Notes: generated from the letters alone by a model not told the origin. A DNA stretch of 43,203 nucleotides from Acetobacter tropicalis (GCF_001580915.1 NZ_LHZQ01000196.1:1-43203); one strand, 5' to 3'; shown: positions 9,509-18,096, counted from the first letter of the stretch. Program-made: numbers and translations.

Positions 9509-10468
9509 ATGGACCATATTATCGGCCAGTCCCGTCCCGGCGCGCAGAATGAAGGCGTGGGCGCTCAGGCTTCTGCCCCGCTTGTTTCTGATGGCTCTCA
9601 GGCCACCTTCATGCAGGATGTGATTGAAGCAAGCCGCACCGTGCCTGTGCTGGTGGATTTCTGGGCCGACTGGTGTGGACCGTGCAAACAGCTTGCTCCT
9701 GTGCTGGAAAAAGTGGTGACGGCTGCCAAAGGCCGTTTGCGTCTGGTCAAAATTGATATTGAAGCCAATCGGGCGCTGACTGCCCAGCTGGCGCAGGTTG
9801 GTCTGCCGCTTCAGTCCATTCCGCTGGTTGCCGCCTTCTGGAAAGGGCAGATTCTGGATCTGTTCCAGGGAGCCCTGCCGGAAAGCGAGATCAAGAAATT
9901 TGTGGAAAACGTGCTGAAAGCCGCTGGTGGTGGCACGATGCCCGCAACCGAACTGCTTGAGCAGGCCAATGTGGCGCTGGAAACCAGCCGCCCTGAGCAC
10001 GCTGCCGAGCTCTATTCCGCCGTAATTGGGGAAGAGCCTGAAAACCCCAAGGCATGGGGTGGCCTGATCCGCGCCATGCTGGCGCTTGATGATGAAGAAG
10101 CAGCCGCAGCCGCCTTGGCGGATGTGCCTGCCAAAATTGCGGAAGCCCCGGAAGTTGTGGGAGCCCGCGCGGCCCTTGAACTGAAAAAGGAAGGCCGCAA
10201 AGCCGCCGAGGAAATGGAGGAAGTGCGGGCACGTCTGGCCGCTAACCCCAACGATTATGATGCACGCTGTGAACTGGCCACCGGGCTGAACGCCGCTGGC
10301 AAGCGGGAAGAAGCCGCAGATGAACTTCTGGCCGTGATCCGCGCTGACCGGAACTGGAAAGAAGGGGCTGCCCGCCTGCAACTGCTGCGCTTCTTTGAAG
10401 CCTGGGGGCATGATGACCCTGCCACCCTTGCGGCCCGCCGCAAGCTCTCCTCCCTCCTTTTTTCCTGA
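9509..10468 (+). CDS. cnoX: Thioredoxin-TPR co-chaperone CnoX/YbbN
   Basis: A 319-residue cytoplasmic protein with an N-terminal thioredoxin domain (about residues 30-140) carrying the active-site motif WCGPC (C56, C59) and a C-terminal TPR-like helical region of about 170 residues rich in Ala, Glu and Leu. This is the CnoX/YbbN architecture: a holdase and redox co-chaperone that passes clients to GroEL or DnaK. E. coli CnoX lacks one active-site cysteine, while this protein keeps both and may also be an oxidoreductase. AAGGA lies about ten bases upstream of ATG 9509. It is followed closely by the Lon-N-domain gene, a common pairing in alphaproteobacteria. Confidence 0.9.
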   Translation: MDHIIGQSRPGAQNEGVGAQASAPLVSDGSQATFMQDVIEASRTVPVLVDFWADWCGPCKQLAPVLEKVVTAAKGRLRLVKIDIEANRALTAQLAQVGLPLQSIPLVAAFWKGQILDLFQGALPESEIKKFVENVLKAAGGGTMPATELLEQANVALETSRPEHAAELYSAVIGEEPENPKAWGGLIRAMLALDDEEAAAAALADVPAKIAEAPEVVGARAALELKKEGRKAAEEMEEVRARLAANPNDYDARCELATGLNAAGKREEAADELLAVIRADRNWKEGAARLQLLRFFEAWGHDDPATLAARRKLSSLLFS

Positions 10469-10479
10469 TATCCGGACCG

Positions 10480-11181
10480 TTGGCTTCTTATTTCCCTGAT
10501 GACGAGGACATCCCGCGGGCCATTCCGCGGGTGTCTGACCTGACACTGGCCGATATTCCGGCCGAGATCGGGCTTTTTCCACTCAGCGGTGTCTTGCTGC
10601 TGCCGCGGGGAAAGTTGCCTCTGAACGTCTTTGAACCGCGCTATATTGCGCTGGTGGAAGATGCGCTGGCCTCCCACAGGCTGATTGGGTTGATTCAACC
10701 CGTCTGGAAGGAGGAAGATGCAGAAACAGATGACGCGCCTCCGCTTTACCATATTGGAAGCATTGGCCGGATAACCTCCTTTACGGAACGTTCTGATGGC
10801 ACATACGCTATCACGCTCAGCGGCATTGCCCGGTTCCGGCTTCTGCGGGAGACCGGGCTGCATCGCGGCTACCGGCAGGCCCGGATTGATGCGTCTTCCT
10901 TTGCATCTGACCTCAGCGAGCTTCCTTCCGCGCCTTTTGATCGCCAGAAACTGCTGGATTCCATGCGCCGGTATTTCCAGCAACGGGGGCTGGGCGCACG
11001 CTGGTCCGCCATTGAACAGATGGGAGATGATGTTCTCCTGGTCACCCTACCCATGATCTGTCCTTTCCCTCCGGCTGAAAAACAGGCATTGCTTGATGCT
11101 GGCACGCTGACAGACCGTGTGCGTGTGCTACAGATGCTGCTTGATCTGGCTGGCCCGGAAGATGAGGGGCCGCCTTCATGA
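10480..11181 (+). CDS. Lon N-terminal (substrate-binding) domain protein
   Basis: A 233-residue protein made of the Lon protease N-terminal domain alone (PF02190 type): IGLFPLSGVLLLPRGKLPLNVFEPRY near the start, then HIGSIGRI and the IARFRLL strand. There is no AAA+ ATPase and no Ser-Lys peptidase domain, so it is not a protease; such stand-alone domains presumably bind unfolded substrates, but their role is unproven. The start is TTG 10480, with GGA a few bases upstream; I see no better in-frame start before the conserved region. It lies 11 bases after cnoX, so the two are probably co-transcribed. Confidence 0.85.
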   Translation: MASYFPDDEDIPRAIPRVSDLTLADIPAEIGLFPLSGVLLLPRGKLPLNVFEPRYIALVEDALASHRLIGLIQPVWKEEDAETDDAPPLYHIGSIGRITSFTERSDGTYAITLSGIARFRLLRETGLHRGYRQARIDASSFASDLSELPSAPFDRQKLLDSMRRYFQQRGLGARWSAIEQMGDDVLLVTLPMICPFPPAEKQALLDAGTLTDRVRVLQMLLDLAGPEDEGPPS

Positions 11182-11204
11182 TGATTTTGTATGGATGATA
11201 CCTG

Positions 11205-11399
11205 ATGTCTGGTGCTGAAACCCACGCCCCACTTGATCCGCGCCTGCTTTCCCTGCTGGTCTGCCCCGTTACCAAAGGGCCGCTGACCTATAATGCTGAA
11301 ACCAACGAACTGGTCAGTCAGAAAGCCCATCTGGCTTTTCCTATCCGTGATGGCATTCCCGTCATGCTGCCTGAGGAAGCGCGTCACCTGGAAGGCTAA
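11205..11399 (+). CDS. Trm112-family protein
   Basis: A 64-residue protein with the Trm112/YcaR fold signature: [16 protein letters not shown], then [18 protein letters not shown]. Eukaryotic and archaeal Trm112 activates methyltransferases. The bacterial small form usually has one zinc-knuckle-like CPxxKGPL segment, as here, and no settled role. It is third in the cnoX operon, 23 bases after the Lon-N-domain gene. Confidence 0.85.
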   Translation: MSGAETHAPLDPRLLSLLVCPVTKGPLTYNAETNELVSQKAHLAFPIRDGIPVMLPEEARHLEG

Positions 11400-11423
11400 C
11401 CTGCGGCAGGACACCATTCTTCC

Positions 11424-11843
11424 GTGATACATCGTTTTTCTCTGGCTCGGCCCAACCGGACAACCGGCATGCGGCCCCATTCTTCCGGTTTTCTGGTGGG
11501 GATAGGCCTTACACTCCTTTCCCTCCCGTTTCTGGGGGGCTGTCACAGAGAAATTGAAGGTGACAATATTGATCTTCCTTACGAGCGCCCCGGCCGTTTC
11601 ATGCCTGAAGCGGCCCCAGCGGAAGCACGCCGTGCCAAGGAACAGGAAGAACGCGAAGACATAGCCCGCGCCAACGGCCAGTTGCCAGAAGAAAAGCCCC
11701 AGAAGCCTGAAGACCGGTATGAAGCCCTTACCCCTGCCAACGCGGCCAACGGACCGCTGGATCAGGGCGATGGCCATTCCGTTATTCCGGAAACAGAAGC
11801 AATCTACGGCAAGCCGCCACAGCAAACGCAGCAACCCCGTTAA
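11424..11843 (+). CDS. Predicted lipoprotein
   Basis: A 139-residue protein if GTG 11424 is used, or 124 residues from ATG 11469. The shorter form begins MRPHSSG, followed by a hydrophobic segment and a lipobox ending PFLGGC, so the mature protein would be lipid-anchored at that Cys. The rest is charged and Pro/Glu/Ala-rich with a likely helical KEQEERED segment and no recognisable domain. GTG 11424 has AGGA 12 bases upstream, so the start is undecided. It ends the cnoX cluster. Function unknown. Confidence 0.7.
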   Translation: MIHRFSLARPNRTTGMRPHSSGFLVGIGLTLLSLPFLGGCHREIEGDNIDLPYERPGRFMPEAAPAEARRAKEQEEREDIARANGQLPEEKPQKPEDRYEALTPANAANGPLDQGDGHSVIPETEAIYGKPPQQTQQPR

Positions 11844-11943
11844 AAGCTGTCAGAAGCCGGAAAACGATTTATTAGCCTTCTCCAGCCTGAAGCACTCTCG
11901 GCGGTGTCTCTTTTGCCAACAGGGCAGCATGCTTCATACAAAC

Positions 11944-11983
11944 AAAAAACAGGCTTCCGCAGCGTTACGGAAGCCTGTTCTGT
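11944..11983. terminator. Bidirectional terminator
   Basis: The perfect 11-bp stem ACAGGCTTCCG / CGGAAGCCTGT (11949-11959 with 11968-11978) has an 8-base loop. A run of A precedes it, which is a T-run for the leftward amidohydrolase gene, and a T-rich tail follows it for the rightward lipoprotein gene. Confidence 0.88.
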
Positions 11984-12007
11984 TTGCAGTTTTTAATGCG
12001 CTGCGCG

Positions 12008-13456
12008 TTACCGCGGCACAAGTGGGCCATCAGCCCGCACGCCGCCGCGCCACACGGCGCTGATCTGATCAACCGCCGCGATATTCTGGGCAGGGTCAGC
12101 TTCCAGCACCACAAAATCCGCCCGCTTGCCGGGGGCAATGACCCCACGGTCAGACAGATTGAGCAAAGCCGCAGCCTGGCTGGTTGCCAGCCGGAGGGCC
12201 TGCAACGGTGTCAGCCCAGCCTCAACCAGCAGCCTGAGTTCCCGATGTTCGGCAAAGCCCGGAATACGGACAGGCGCAGCTCCGGAATCCGTGCCAAACC
12301 CGATTTTGACTCCCGCTTTATACAGGGCCAGCAAGTTCTGCTCATTCATGGCGACAGCTTTATGAGACGCCGCATCCAAAGGTGACTTAACAATTTTGTC
12401 CCGCCATGCTGCATCGGAGAACTGGCGGGTCAGGTCTTCACTCAGGCCCGCCTTCAGAACGGGATCATTCAGCAGGGCCGGCTGTTCGGCAAACAGATAG
12501 GTCGCTTCATCCAGGCTGATTGTTGGCACATACCATACGTTATGGCTTTTCATCAGAGAGATGAGTTCATCATCCACGGGTTCATCACGCACACCATGGG
12601 CAATAATATCCGCGCCCGCAGAAACCAGCTTTTTGGCATAAGCCAGATCATGAATGTGGACAGCCACCCGCACATTTTTGGCATGCGCTTCCGCCATCAC
12701 AGCCTGCCAGACCTCCGGCTTCATGACGGGCAGGGGCTTGGCTGATTTTACACCGTTACGGAAATCATCCACCCACAGCTTCACCATATCCGTGCCTTCG
12801 CTGACCATGGTATCCACGGCCTGACGGGCTTCTTCCGCCGTTGAGGGGCGAAAAATCTGGTCTTTCCCAACCTTGACCATCCCCTCCGGCGGCATGCCGC
12901 CCGGCACACCAATGCCCTGATCCACCCCGAACAGATCAGCGCCATCCGTGTTGGCATGCTGGGCTTTGCGAAGATCATCAAACAGAGGCGATTTGGTCAG
13001 GCCAAGTGCTGTTACGGTCGTCACGCCATAGCGCTCATACTGATCAAGTGCGGCCTTGATCACAGGAACTGTAAAGTTCTCCGCCCCCACTTTTGTTCCA
13101 GAGACCACCCCCACATGACTATGGTTGGTAATCAGCCCCGGAATAAGCGTTTTGCCGGACAGATCGATCCGCTTGGTCCCTTTTGGCGCCTTGACCGTGC
13201 CACTATGGCCGACTGCCGCGATGGACTGTCCTTTCACCAGAACAGCCATATCCTCCTGCTCAGGAGAATCTGTGCCATCAAACAGCCTGACATGGTCAAG
13301 CAAAACGGGGGTCGTTGCAGTAGCTGCCTCGGCTGGCAGACCTGACATCATAAAAGAGCTGGCCCCCGCAAGCAGCAGGGCTGAGAAACAAGAGCAAAGC
13401 CTGCGTTGTTTCTTCTGGCTGGGCAAATGTGTCTGCTCGATCGCCTGCTGTTTCAT
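12008..13456 (-). CDS. Secreted amidohydrolase (imidazolonepropionase-like)
   Basis: A 482-residue metal-dependent hydrolase with a signal peptide (about residues 1-45, basic region then LLLAGASSFMMSGLPAEA). Metal-site residues are in place: HSH (H112, H114), the Lys that is usually carboxylated in MVKLW (K226), HIHD (H267, H269), AHGV (H287) and GFGTDSG (D390). The C-terminal LSDRGVIAPGKRADFVVL segment is the usual small beta-domain. Exported members of this group act on cyclic amides or dipeptides; the substrate here is not evident. GGAAGAGG lies directly upstream of ATG 13456. The exporter gene ends 33 bases upstream, so the two likely form an operon. Confidence 0.88.
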   Translation of the reverse strand: MKQQAIEQTHLPSQKKQRRLCSCFSALLLAGASSFMMSGLPAEAATATTPVLLDHVRLFDGTDSPEQEDMAVLVKGQSIAAVGHSGTVKAPKGTKRIDLSGKTLIPGLITNHSHVGVVSGTKVGAENFTVPVIKAALDQYERYGVTTVTALGLTKSPLFDDLRKAQHANTDGADLFGVDQGIGVPGGMPPEGMVKVGKDQIFRPSTAEEARQAVDTMVSEGTDMVKLWVDDFRNGVKSAKPLPVMKPEVWQAVMAEAHAKNVRVAVHIHDLAYAKKLVSAGADIIAHGVRDEPVDDELISLMKSHNVWYVPTISLDEATYLFAEQPALLNDPVLKAGLSEDLTRQFSDAAWRDKIVKSPLDAASHKAVAMNEQNLLALYKAGVKIGFGTDSGAAPVRIPGFAEHRELRLLVEAGLTPLQALRLATSQAAALLNLSDRGVIAPGKRADFVVLEADPAQNIAAVDQISAVWRGGVRADGPLVPR

Positions 13457-13489
13457 GCCTCTTCCTTTTCAAGACACAATCAGGAAACC

Positions 13490-14731
13490 CTAGTCATCCT
13501 CCGTCCCGATGGCCGGAGCGCGACGGCGCATAAGATCAGCCGCCGCCATACCAAGGATTCCTGTCATCATGCCAATTGCTGTTGGTATAGCGCTACCGCC
13601 CGGCAGCATTCCCACCAATACACTACTCAGTGAACCGATACTGAACTGCATGGTTCCAAGCATGGCCGAGGCACTGCCCGCATGATGCCCATGATGATAA
13701 AAGGACATTACTGTGGCATTGGGTCCAATAAAGCCCAGAGCCCCTGTAATACTGGTAATAAGCGCACACGTAAGAATGGGATGATGTTCCCCGGCAATAC
13801 CGGCAAGTGCTAGTACAACAAACAGCACACCAACCCCAAGCGCCCATAGAAGAGCTGCTTCCAGCAGGAAGGGCATGGCAAATTTATGCACCAGCCGACC
13901 ATTTATCTGTGTCCCCAGAATAAAGGCAGCAGCATTGACGCCAAAGAACAGGCCGAATTGCCCAGCGGAGAAATGCAGCACCTGTTCAAAAAGCACTGGT
14001 GCACTGCCCAGGTAGGCAAACATGACAAAGGTGGAAAACGTGGCCAGCAACGCATTGGAGAAAAAAACGGGCTCTTTGAGGATCAGAATATAGCGGCTTG
14101 CAATTCTGACCGGCGAAAACGCAATCCGCCGTTCAGGGGCCAGCGTATCGGGCAGGGAGAGCAAAATACCAACAATGCCAGCAACCCCATAAAGCGCGCC
14201 AACCCAGAATATCCACCGCCAGTTGCCAAACTTGAGCACAATACTGCCAAGGCTGGGAGCAAGAACCGGCATGACGCCAAACACCAGCGTCAATTGCGAC
14301 ATGATGCGGGCGCCCTTTTTGCCTGTTGCCACATCCCGCACAATGGCACGGGGAATCACAGCACTGGCTGAACCGCCCACGGCCCCAAGAAAGCGACAAA
14401 GACAGAAGAGGTGATAATTCTGCACCATGGCGCAACCCGCAGACGCCACGGCAAAAATTGCCAGACCAATCACCAGCGGTGCGCGCCTGCCAAAGCGATC
14501 AGAAAGAGGCCCTTGGGAGAACTGGCCTATCGCCAGCCCGAAGAACCACGCGCCCAGTGTAAACTGTGCGGACCCCGGACCACCGCCCAGATCACGCTCC
14601 ACTTCCGGAAAAGCCGGAAGATACATATCTGTTGCAAGCGGACCAATGGCCGTTACCAACCCCAACAACACGATCAGCCAAGGGGTAAAACTACCGCTAG
14701 GCAACGTTTTTGGGGGAGAGAAGCGTGTCAT
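13490..14731 (-). CDS. Bcr/CflA-family MFS drug exporter
   Basis: A 413-residue inner-membrane transporter with about twelve hydrophobic segments. The family signature follows TM1 (PLATDMYLPAFPEVERDL), and the MFS motif A loop is GPLSDRFGRRAPL; RFLGAVGGSASAVIPRAIVRD is typical of Bcr/CflA drug:proton antiporters. The frame is open to 14854, but ATG 14731 (MTRFSPPK) gives the normal length. It precedes the secreted amidohydrolase in the same direction. The exported compound cannot be inferred. Confidence 0.88.
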   Translation of the reverse strand: MTRFSPPKTLPSGSFTPWLIVLLGLVTAIGPLATDMYLPAFPEVERDLGGGPGSAQFTLGAWFFGLAIGQFSQGPLSDRFGRRAPLVIGLAIFAVASAGCAMVQNYHLFCLCRFLGAVGGSASAVIPRAIVRDVATGKKGARIMSQLTLVFGVMPVLAPSLGSIVLKFGNWRWIFWVGALYGVAGIVGILLSLPDTLAPERRIAFSPVRIASRYILILKEPVFFSNALLATFSTFVMFAYLGSAPVLFEQVLHFSAGQFGLFFGVNAAAFILGTQINGRLVHKFAMPFLLEAALLWALGVGVLFVVLALAGIAGEHHPILTCALITSITGALGFIGPNATVMSFYHHGHHAGSASAMLGTMQFSIGSLSSVLVGMLPGGSAIPTAIGMMTGILGMAAADLMRRRAPAIGTEDD

Positions 14732-15151
14732 GTATGAAATCAGACCCGAAAAAAGGAAGAAATTGTTCTTTTGTCTCTCCGTCCTGTTTTGTCCAGCCAG
14801 ATCAGAACAAAGAGAGGCGCAGACCAGAACAGCAAAAAGCAGTTCCCTTAGCACACACCACTCTCCTTCCGCTGAACACCCCTAGACTGAAGAGATACGC
14901 TGCCCGCCAAGACTTCTGTGCGGTTCCTCTCTAAAGAACGACCGGAGGCCTCGTTTGCTTCTTTTATGAAGACATTTTTAACGGACAGAGGCGTTCTAAG
15001 TCTGAGGCGATGCTTCAAAAACAGCGCAAGATCATCTCAGGCGGCAGAAGAGCAGCTTCATTCATCAGACGCACATATTTTTGTGGCCAACAAGCAAAAC
15101 AATTTTGCCTAAGATCACAGTCAACAAAAAATTTATTGGGAGGGAGAGAAC
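14732..15151. other. Gene-free stretch between exporter and tRNA-Ala
   Basis: These 420 bases should carry the leftward promoter of the exporter gene and the end of the tRNA-Ala transcript. I see no credible gene, no strong hairpin with a T-run and no repeat. Open frames here are short, or are the reverse of the tRNA gene. Confidence 0.6.
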
Positions 15152-15227
<76 letters not shown>

Positions 15228-15240
15228 ACACTGTTCCAAG

Positions 15241-15262
15241 CATACCATTTGGGGGTGGTATG
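15241..15262. other. Hairpin in the tRNA-Ala leader
   Basis: The perfect inverted repeat CATACCA / TGGTATG with an 8-base loop lies between the tRNA-Ala promoter and the mature 5' end. It may be a processing element or simply a structured leader. Confidence 0.4.
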
Positions 15263-15273
15263 TGTGTGCATGC

Positions 15274-15302
15274 CTAATACAAGGCGTTTTTCTGGGTGGC
15301 AA
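15274..15302 (-). promoter_or_regulatory. Promoter of tRNA-Ala
   Basis: On the minus strand TTGCCA (15302-15297), 17 bases, then TATTAG (15279-15274): a sigma-70-like -35/-10 pair with ideal spacing, about 47 bases before the tRNA. Confidence 0.6.
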
Positions 15303-15312
15303 GCCCCTTTTT

Positions 15313-15945
15313 TCAGGAAATTATGACACCCATCTCACGCAGCGCACACAGAAGCGGCAAAAGAGGCAGACCCAGAATAGCAGTGTGATCTCCCTCTATT
15401 CTCTCAAACAGATGCAACCCAGGTCCTTCAACCCTATACCCCCCGACAGAGGCCAGACACCGCTCTCCTTCCTCTTCCAGATAGGTTTGCAAAAACGCAT
15501 CAGAGAATAACCGCATGGTCAGGTGCGGTTCAGACACATGCTGCCACAGCACACGGCCATTACGGCACACCACAACTGCTGTATGCAGCGTATGTGTCTG
15601 CCCACGCAGGGACAGAAGCTGATCTTGGGCGACCTGTCTGTCCTCTGGTTTGTCATAGAGAGCTCCCCGGCAAGACAGTATCTGATCTGCCCCGATGATA
15701 AAGGCATCTGGCATATCCACCGCCAGAGCTTTTGCTTCCGCCAAACGGAGGGCCACTGTTGCAGGAGGCCATCCCTCCCGCAGCCCTGCTTCCTTCAATT
15801 CCGTTTCATCAACAGAGGAGGGTCTGATGGAAAAAGCCAATCCTGCATTGGCCAGTACTATTCGTCTGATAGCAGACATACTGGCTAGTACTAGTTCGTG
15901 GCGTTTGTCCTGTAATGGAGTCGGCTTAAGTACTAAATCTGTCAC
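15313..15945 (-). CDS. maf: Maf-family nucleotide pyrophosphatase
   Basis: A 210-residue Maf/YceF/YhdE-type protein, a house-cleaning pyrophosphatase acting on non-canonical or bulk nucleoside triphosphates. Visible motifs are LVLASMSAIRR (residues 18-28; the usual form is LASxSPRR, so the Pro is replaced), the catalytic Asp in IGADQIL (D87), DKPED and LSLRGQTHTLHTAV, then the VGGYRVEGPG segment. The start appears to be GTG 15945; no alternative lies before the conserved LVLAS motif. In alphaproteobacteria maf flanks the replication origin and hemE, as here, and its first codons contain three GTAC sites of the origin cluster. Confidence 0.9.
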   Translation of the reverse strand: MTDLVLKPTPLQDKRHELVLASMSAIRRIVLANAGLAFSIRPSSVDETELKEAGLREGWPPATVALRLAEAKALAVDMPDAFIIGADQILSCRGALYDKPEDRQVAQDQLLSLRGQTHTLHTAVVVCRNGRVLWQHVSEPHLTMRLFSDAFLQTYLEEEGERCLASVGGYRVEGPGLHLFERIEGDHTAILGLPLLPLLCALREMGVIIS

Positions 15946-16226
15946 GTGAGCGAGTCTCTTTCAGGTACTGAGCAAAAAATAGGGGTGTGAGTACTATCCT
16001 GAGTACCGGGGTACATGTGGATTGTACGGCGATCATGACAAGCCCGTACCGAGTACCGTGCACAACCTGCAAGAGTCATGAACCGGTGAGTTGTACACAG
16101 CCTCATTGGGGTATTTTCTGGATAACTCGAAAAACCCCTGTTTTTCCAAGACTCTGCAATCTGTACACACTGTGGGAAAGATGGGGTACATTTTTGGAAT
16201 GGTGGGTACCCCGTCATCCACAGTAC
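15855..16226. repeat. GTAC cluster in the origin region
   Basis: GTAC starts at 15855, 15888, 15930, 15965, 15991, 16003, 16011, 16024, 16046, 16053, 16093, 16163, 16186, 16206 and 16223. Chance predicts one or two in this length, and the 2.9 kb of uvrA has about four. Contexts fall into groups: AGTACTA four times, AGTACCG twice, GGGTACAT twice and TGTACAC twice. Several abut DnaA-box-like 9-mers (TCATCCACA directly followed by GTAC; GTACATGTGGATTGTAC). The first three sites are inside maf. Spacing is irregular, 7 to 70 bases. Confidence 0.9.
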
Positions 16227-16275
16227 CTCTTAACCCCTACAATCAATTCTATCTTCTTTTTTTATAGTTAAGAGG
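15855..16275. other. oriC: Probable chromosomal replication origin (oriC)
   Basis: The gap between divergent maf and hemE is a known origin position in alphaproteobacteria (Caulobacter Cori lies next to hemE). DnaA-box-like 9-mers, each with one mismatch to TTATCCACA or its complement, are TCTGGATAA (16117-16125) and TCATCCACA (16214-16222). Weaker ones are TGTGGATTG (16016) and TGTGGGAAA (16171). Four GANTC sites, the CcrM methylation target, lie near 15919, 15952, 16074 and 16149. A T-rich, easily melted stretch (16227-16270) borders hemE. Fifteen GTAC tetramers fall between 15855 and 16226. parAB and two parS sites lie 11-15 kb away. There is no perfect DnaA box. Confidence 0.75.
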
Positions 16276-16315
16276 GCGTGGACAGGCTGGAAAAAGACGT
16301 GCAGGACTTCTGAGC

Positions 16316-17395
16316 ATGAGCAGCAAGACAGAAATCCCCCCCTCCAAGCGCCTTCTCAGAACCCTGAATGGTGAGGCCATGTGGCCACCACCGCTTTGGA
16401 TGATGAGACAGGCAGGACGCTTTCTTCCTGAATTCAGAGCCATGCGTGCGCAGGCTGATTTTCTGACGCGATGCATGACGCCAGATATCGCCACGGAACT
16501 GACATTGCAGCCCATCCGCCGTTTTGGAATGGATGGTGCCATCCTGTTTTCCGATATTCTGATCCTGCCTTGGGCATTGGGTCAGTCTTTAGAGTTTGTT
16601 GAAGGAAAAGGCCCTGTTCTGGGCGCTATCCGCAGCGAACAGGATTTTGCCAGACTGGACCGTAACCGCATTGCGGAGATTACCGCACCTGTTCTAGAAA
16701 CATTAAGCCGCCTGCGCAAAGTTCTTGATGGCCCGGACGATATTGGTGTGGCGAAGGGCGGAGCAACAACCCTGATGGGGTTCACTGGAGCTCCCTTTAC
16801 TGTGGCCTGTTACATGGTTGAAGGGGGTGGTTCGCGTGAATTTGCCATTACCCGGCAGATGGCGTTTGCCGAACCCGCGCTGTTTGATCGTATCATGGCT
16901 CTGCTGACAGAAACGACGGCAGATTACCTATGTGCCCAGATTGAAGCTGGGGCAGAAGCCGTCATGCTGTTTGATTCCTGGGCTGGTCTGCTTCCGCCCT
17001 CCGAATTCCGTAAGCACGTTATTGCGCCTACCCGGCAGATTGTTCAGGCTGTGAAAGCAAAACATCCTTCTGTGAAAATCATCGGTTTCCCGCGTCTGGG
17101 CGGCATGATGGTGCCGGAATATGCACGCGAAACGAGTGTAGATGTTGTGGCACTTGATACCAGTGCGGATCTGGCGCTGATGCGCGCGCAGGTGCCGGAG
17201 TCCATTGGTCTTCAGGGCAATCTGGACCCGATTGCCGTTCTGGCAGGTGGAGAGGCCATGCGACGGGAAGCGCTGGCAGTCAGAAATGCGGGTAAAGGCC
17301 GGGCTCATGTGTTCAACCTTGGTCATGGCGTGTTGCCGCAAACGCCTGTGGAACATGTTGCTGATCTGGTTAAAACAGTCAGGGAGACAGCATGA
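16316..17395 (+). CDS. hemE: Uroporphyrinogen decarboxylase
   Basis: HemE, 359 residues, decarboxylates the four acetate side chains of uroporphyrinogen III to coproporphyrinogen III in heme synthesis. It shows the N-terminal signature PPLWMMRQAGRFLPEFR (R31, R35), the catalytic Asp in LFSDIL (D80), GFTGAPFTVACYMVEGGGS, LFDSWAGLL and the C-terminal NLGHGVLPQTP loop. Length is typical. It heads the hemE-HAD-hemJ operon, and its promoter must lie within the proposed origin, as in Caulobacter. An AGGA lies about 11 bases upstream of ATG 16316. Confidence 0.98.
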   Translation: MSSKTEIPPSKRLLRTLNGEAMWPPPLWMMRQAGRFLPEFRAMRAQADFLTRCMTPDIATELTLQPIRRFGMDGAILFSDILILPWALGQSLEFVEGKGPVLGAIRSEQDFARLDRNRIAEITAPVLETLSRLRKVLDGPDDIGVAKGGATTLMGFTGAPFTVACYMVEGGGSREFAITRQMAFAEPALFDRIMALLTETTADYLCAQIEAGAEAVMLFDSWAGLLPPSEFRKHVIAPTRQIVQAVKAKHPSVKIIGFPRLGGMMVPEYARETSVDVVALDTSADLALMRAQVPESIGLQGNLDPIAVLAGGEAMRREALAVRNAGKGRAHVFNLGHGVLPQTPVEHVADLVKTVRETA

Positions 17396-18096
17396 TGGCT
17401 TCTCCTCTTGCTCTTTCCGCTGATGGCAGCCTGAAACTTGTCATTTTCGATTGTGACGGGGTTCTGGTGGACAGTGAGGAAACATGCTGCCGTATCAGTG
17501 CTCAGGAAGCGCGAGCAGCAGGTATGGACGTGCCGGATGATCTGGCCGTTGATACGTTTTCCGGCATGGCGCTGCCCAGTATTCAGGATGTTATTGAGCA
17601 GAAAACCGGAAAATCTCTTGGTGCGGATTGGGCTGCCAGAACGCAGGCTCGTTTTGTCGCCGCCATGAAGCAGGGCGTGGAGCCGATAGACGGTGTCTAT
17701 GCCATGCTTGAAGATGTTACAAAACTTGGTCTGCCTGTCAGGGTTGGTTCCAATTCTTCTGTTGAGGAAATGGATGCCAAGTTCATTGCCACCAATCTGA
17801 CGCCGTATTTTGAAGGACGCATTCATTCTGCACGGGATATGGGAATACCCAAACCGCGGCCGGATGTTTACCTGCATGCGGCAAAGGAAGAACAGGTTGC
17901 TCCTGCAAACTGTGTTGTTCTGGAAGACAGTAACACAGGAGCACGGGCGGCAATTGATGCCGGGATGATGTGCGTTCTACTGCGCAAGGCAGGTGAAGAG
18001 GTGCCTGACTGGCCAAATCTGTTTGTTATTCATCATCTTTGTGAATTTGCACCCCTTCTGAAAGAAGCCTTGAAGGCGCAGGGACGTCTGGCATGA
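17392..18096 (+). CDS. HAD-superfamily phosphatase (subfamily IA)
   Basis: A 234-residue HAD hydrolase. Motif I is IFDCDGVLVDSE, with nucleophile D20 and acid/base D22; the helical cap follows (about residues 30-100); motif II lies near VGSNSS; motif III/IV is KPRPDVYLHAAKE and VLEDSNTGARAA. This is the phosphoglycolate/beta-phosphoglucomutase-like group, and the substrate is undetermined. ATG 17392 overlaps the hemE stop and the gene overlaps hemJ by 4 bases, so it is translationally coupled within a heme operon. A direct role in heme synthesis is not implied. Confidence 0.88.
   Translation: MMASPLALSADGSLKLVIFDCDGVLVDSEETCCRISAQEARAAGMDVPDDLAVDTFSGMALPSIQDVIEQKTGKSLGADWAARTQARFVAAMKQGVEPIDGVYAMLEDVTKLGLPVRVGSNSSVEEMDAKFIATNLTPYFEGRIHSARDMGIPKPRPDVYLHAAKEEQVAPANCVVLEDSNTGARAAIDAGMMCVLLRKAGEEVPDWPNLFVIHHLCEFAPLLKEALKAQGRLA

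Noticed and set aside
15926-16270. CtrA sites (TTAA-N7-TTAA) in the origin
   Set aside because: TTAA occurs near 15926, 16230 and 16267, but no pair has the required spacing.
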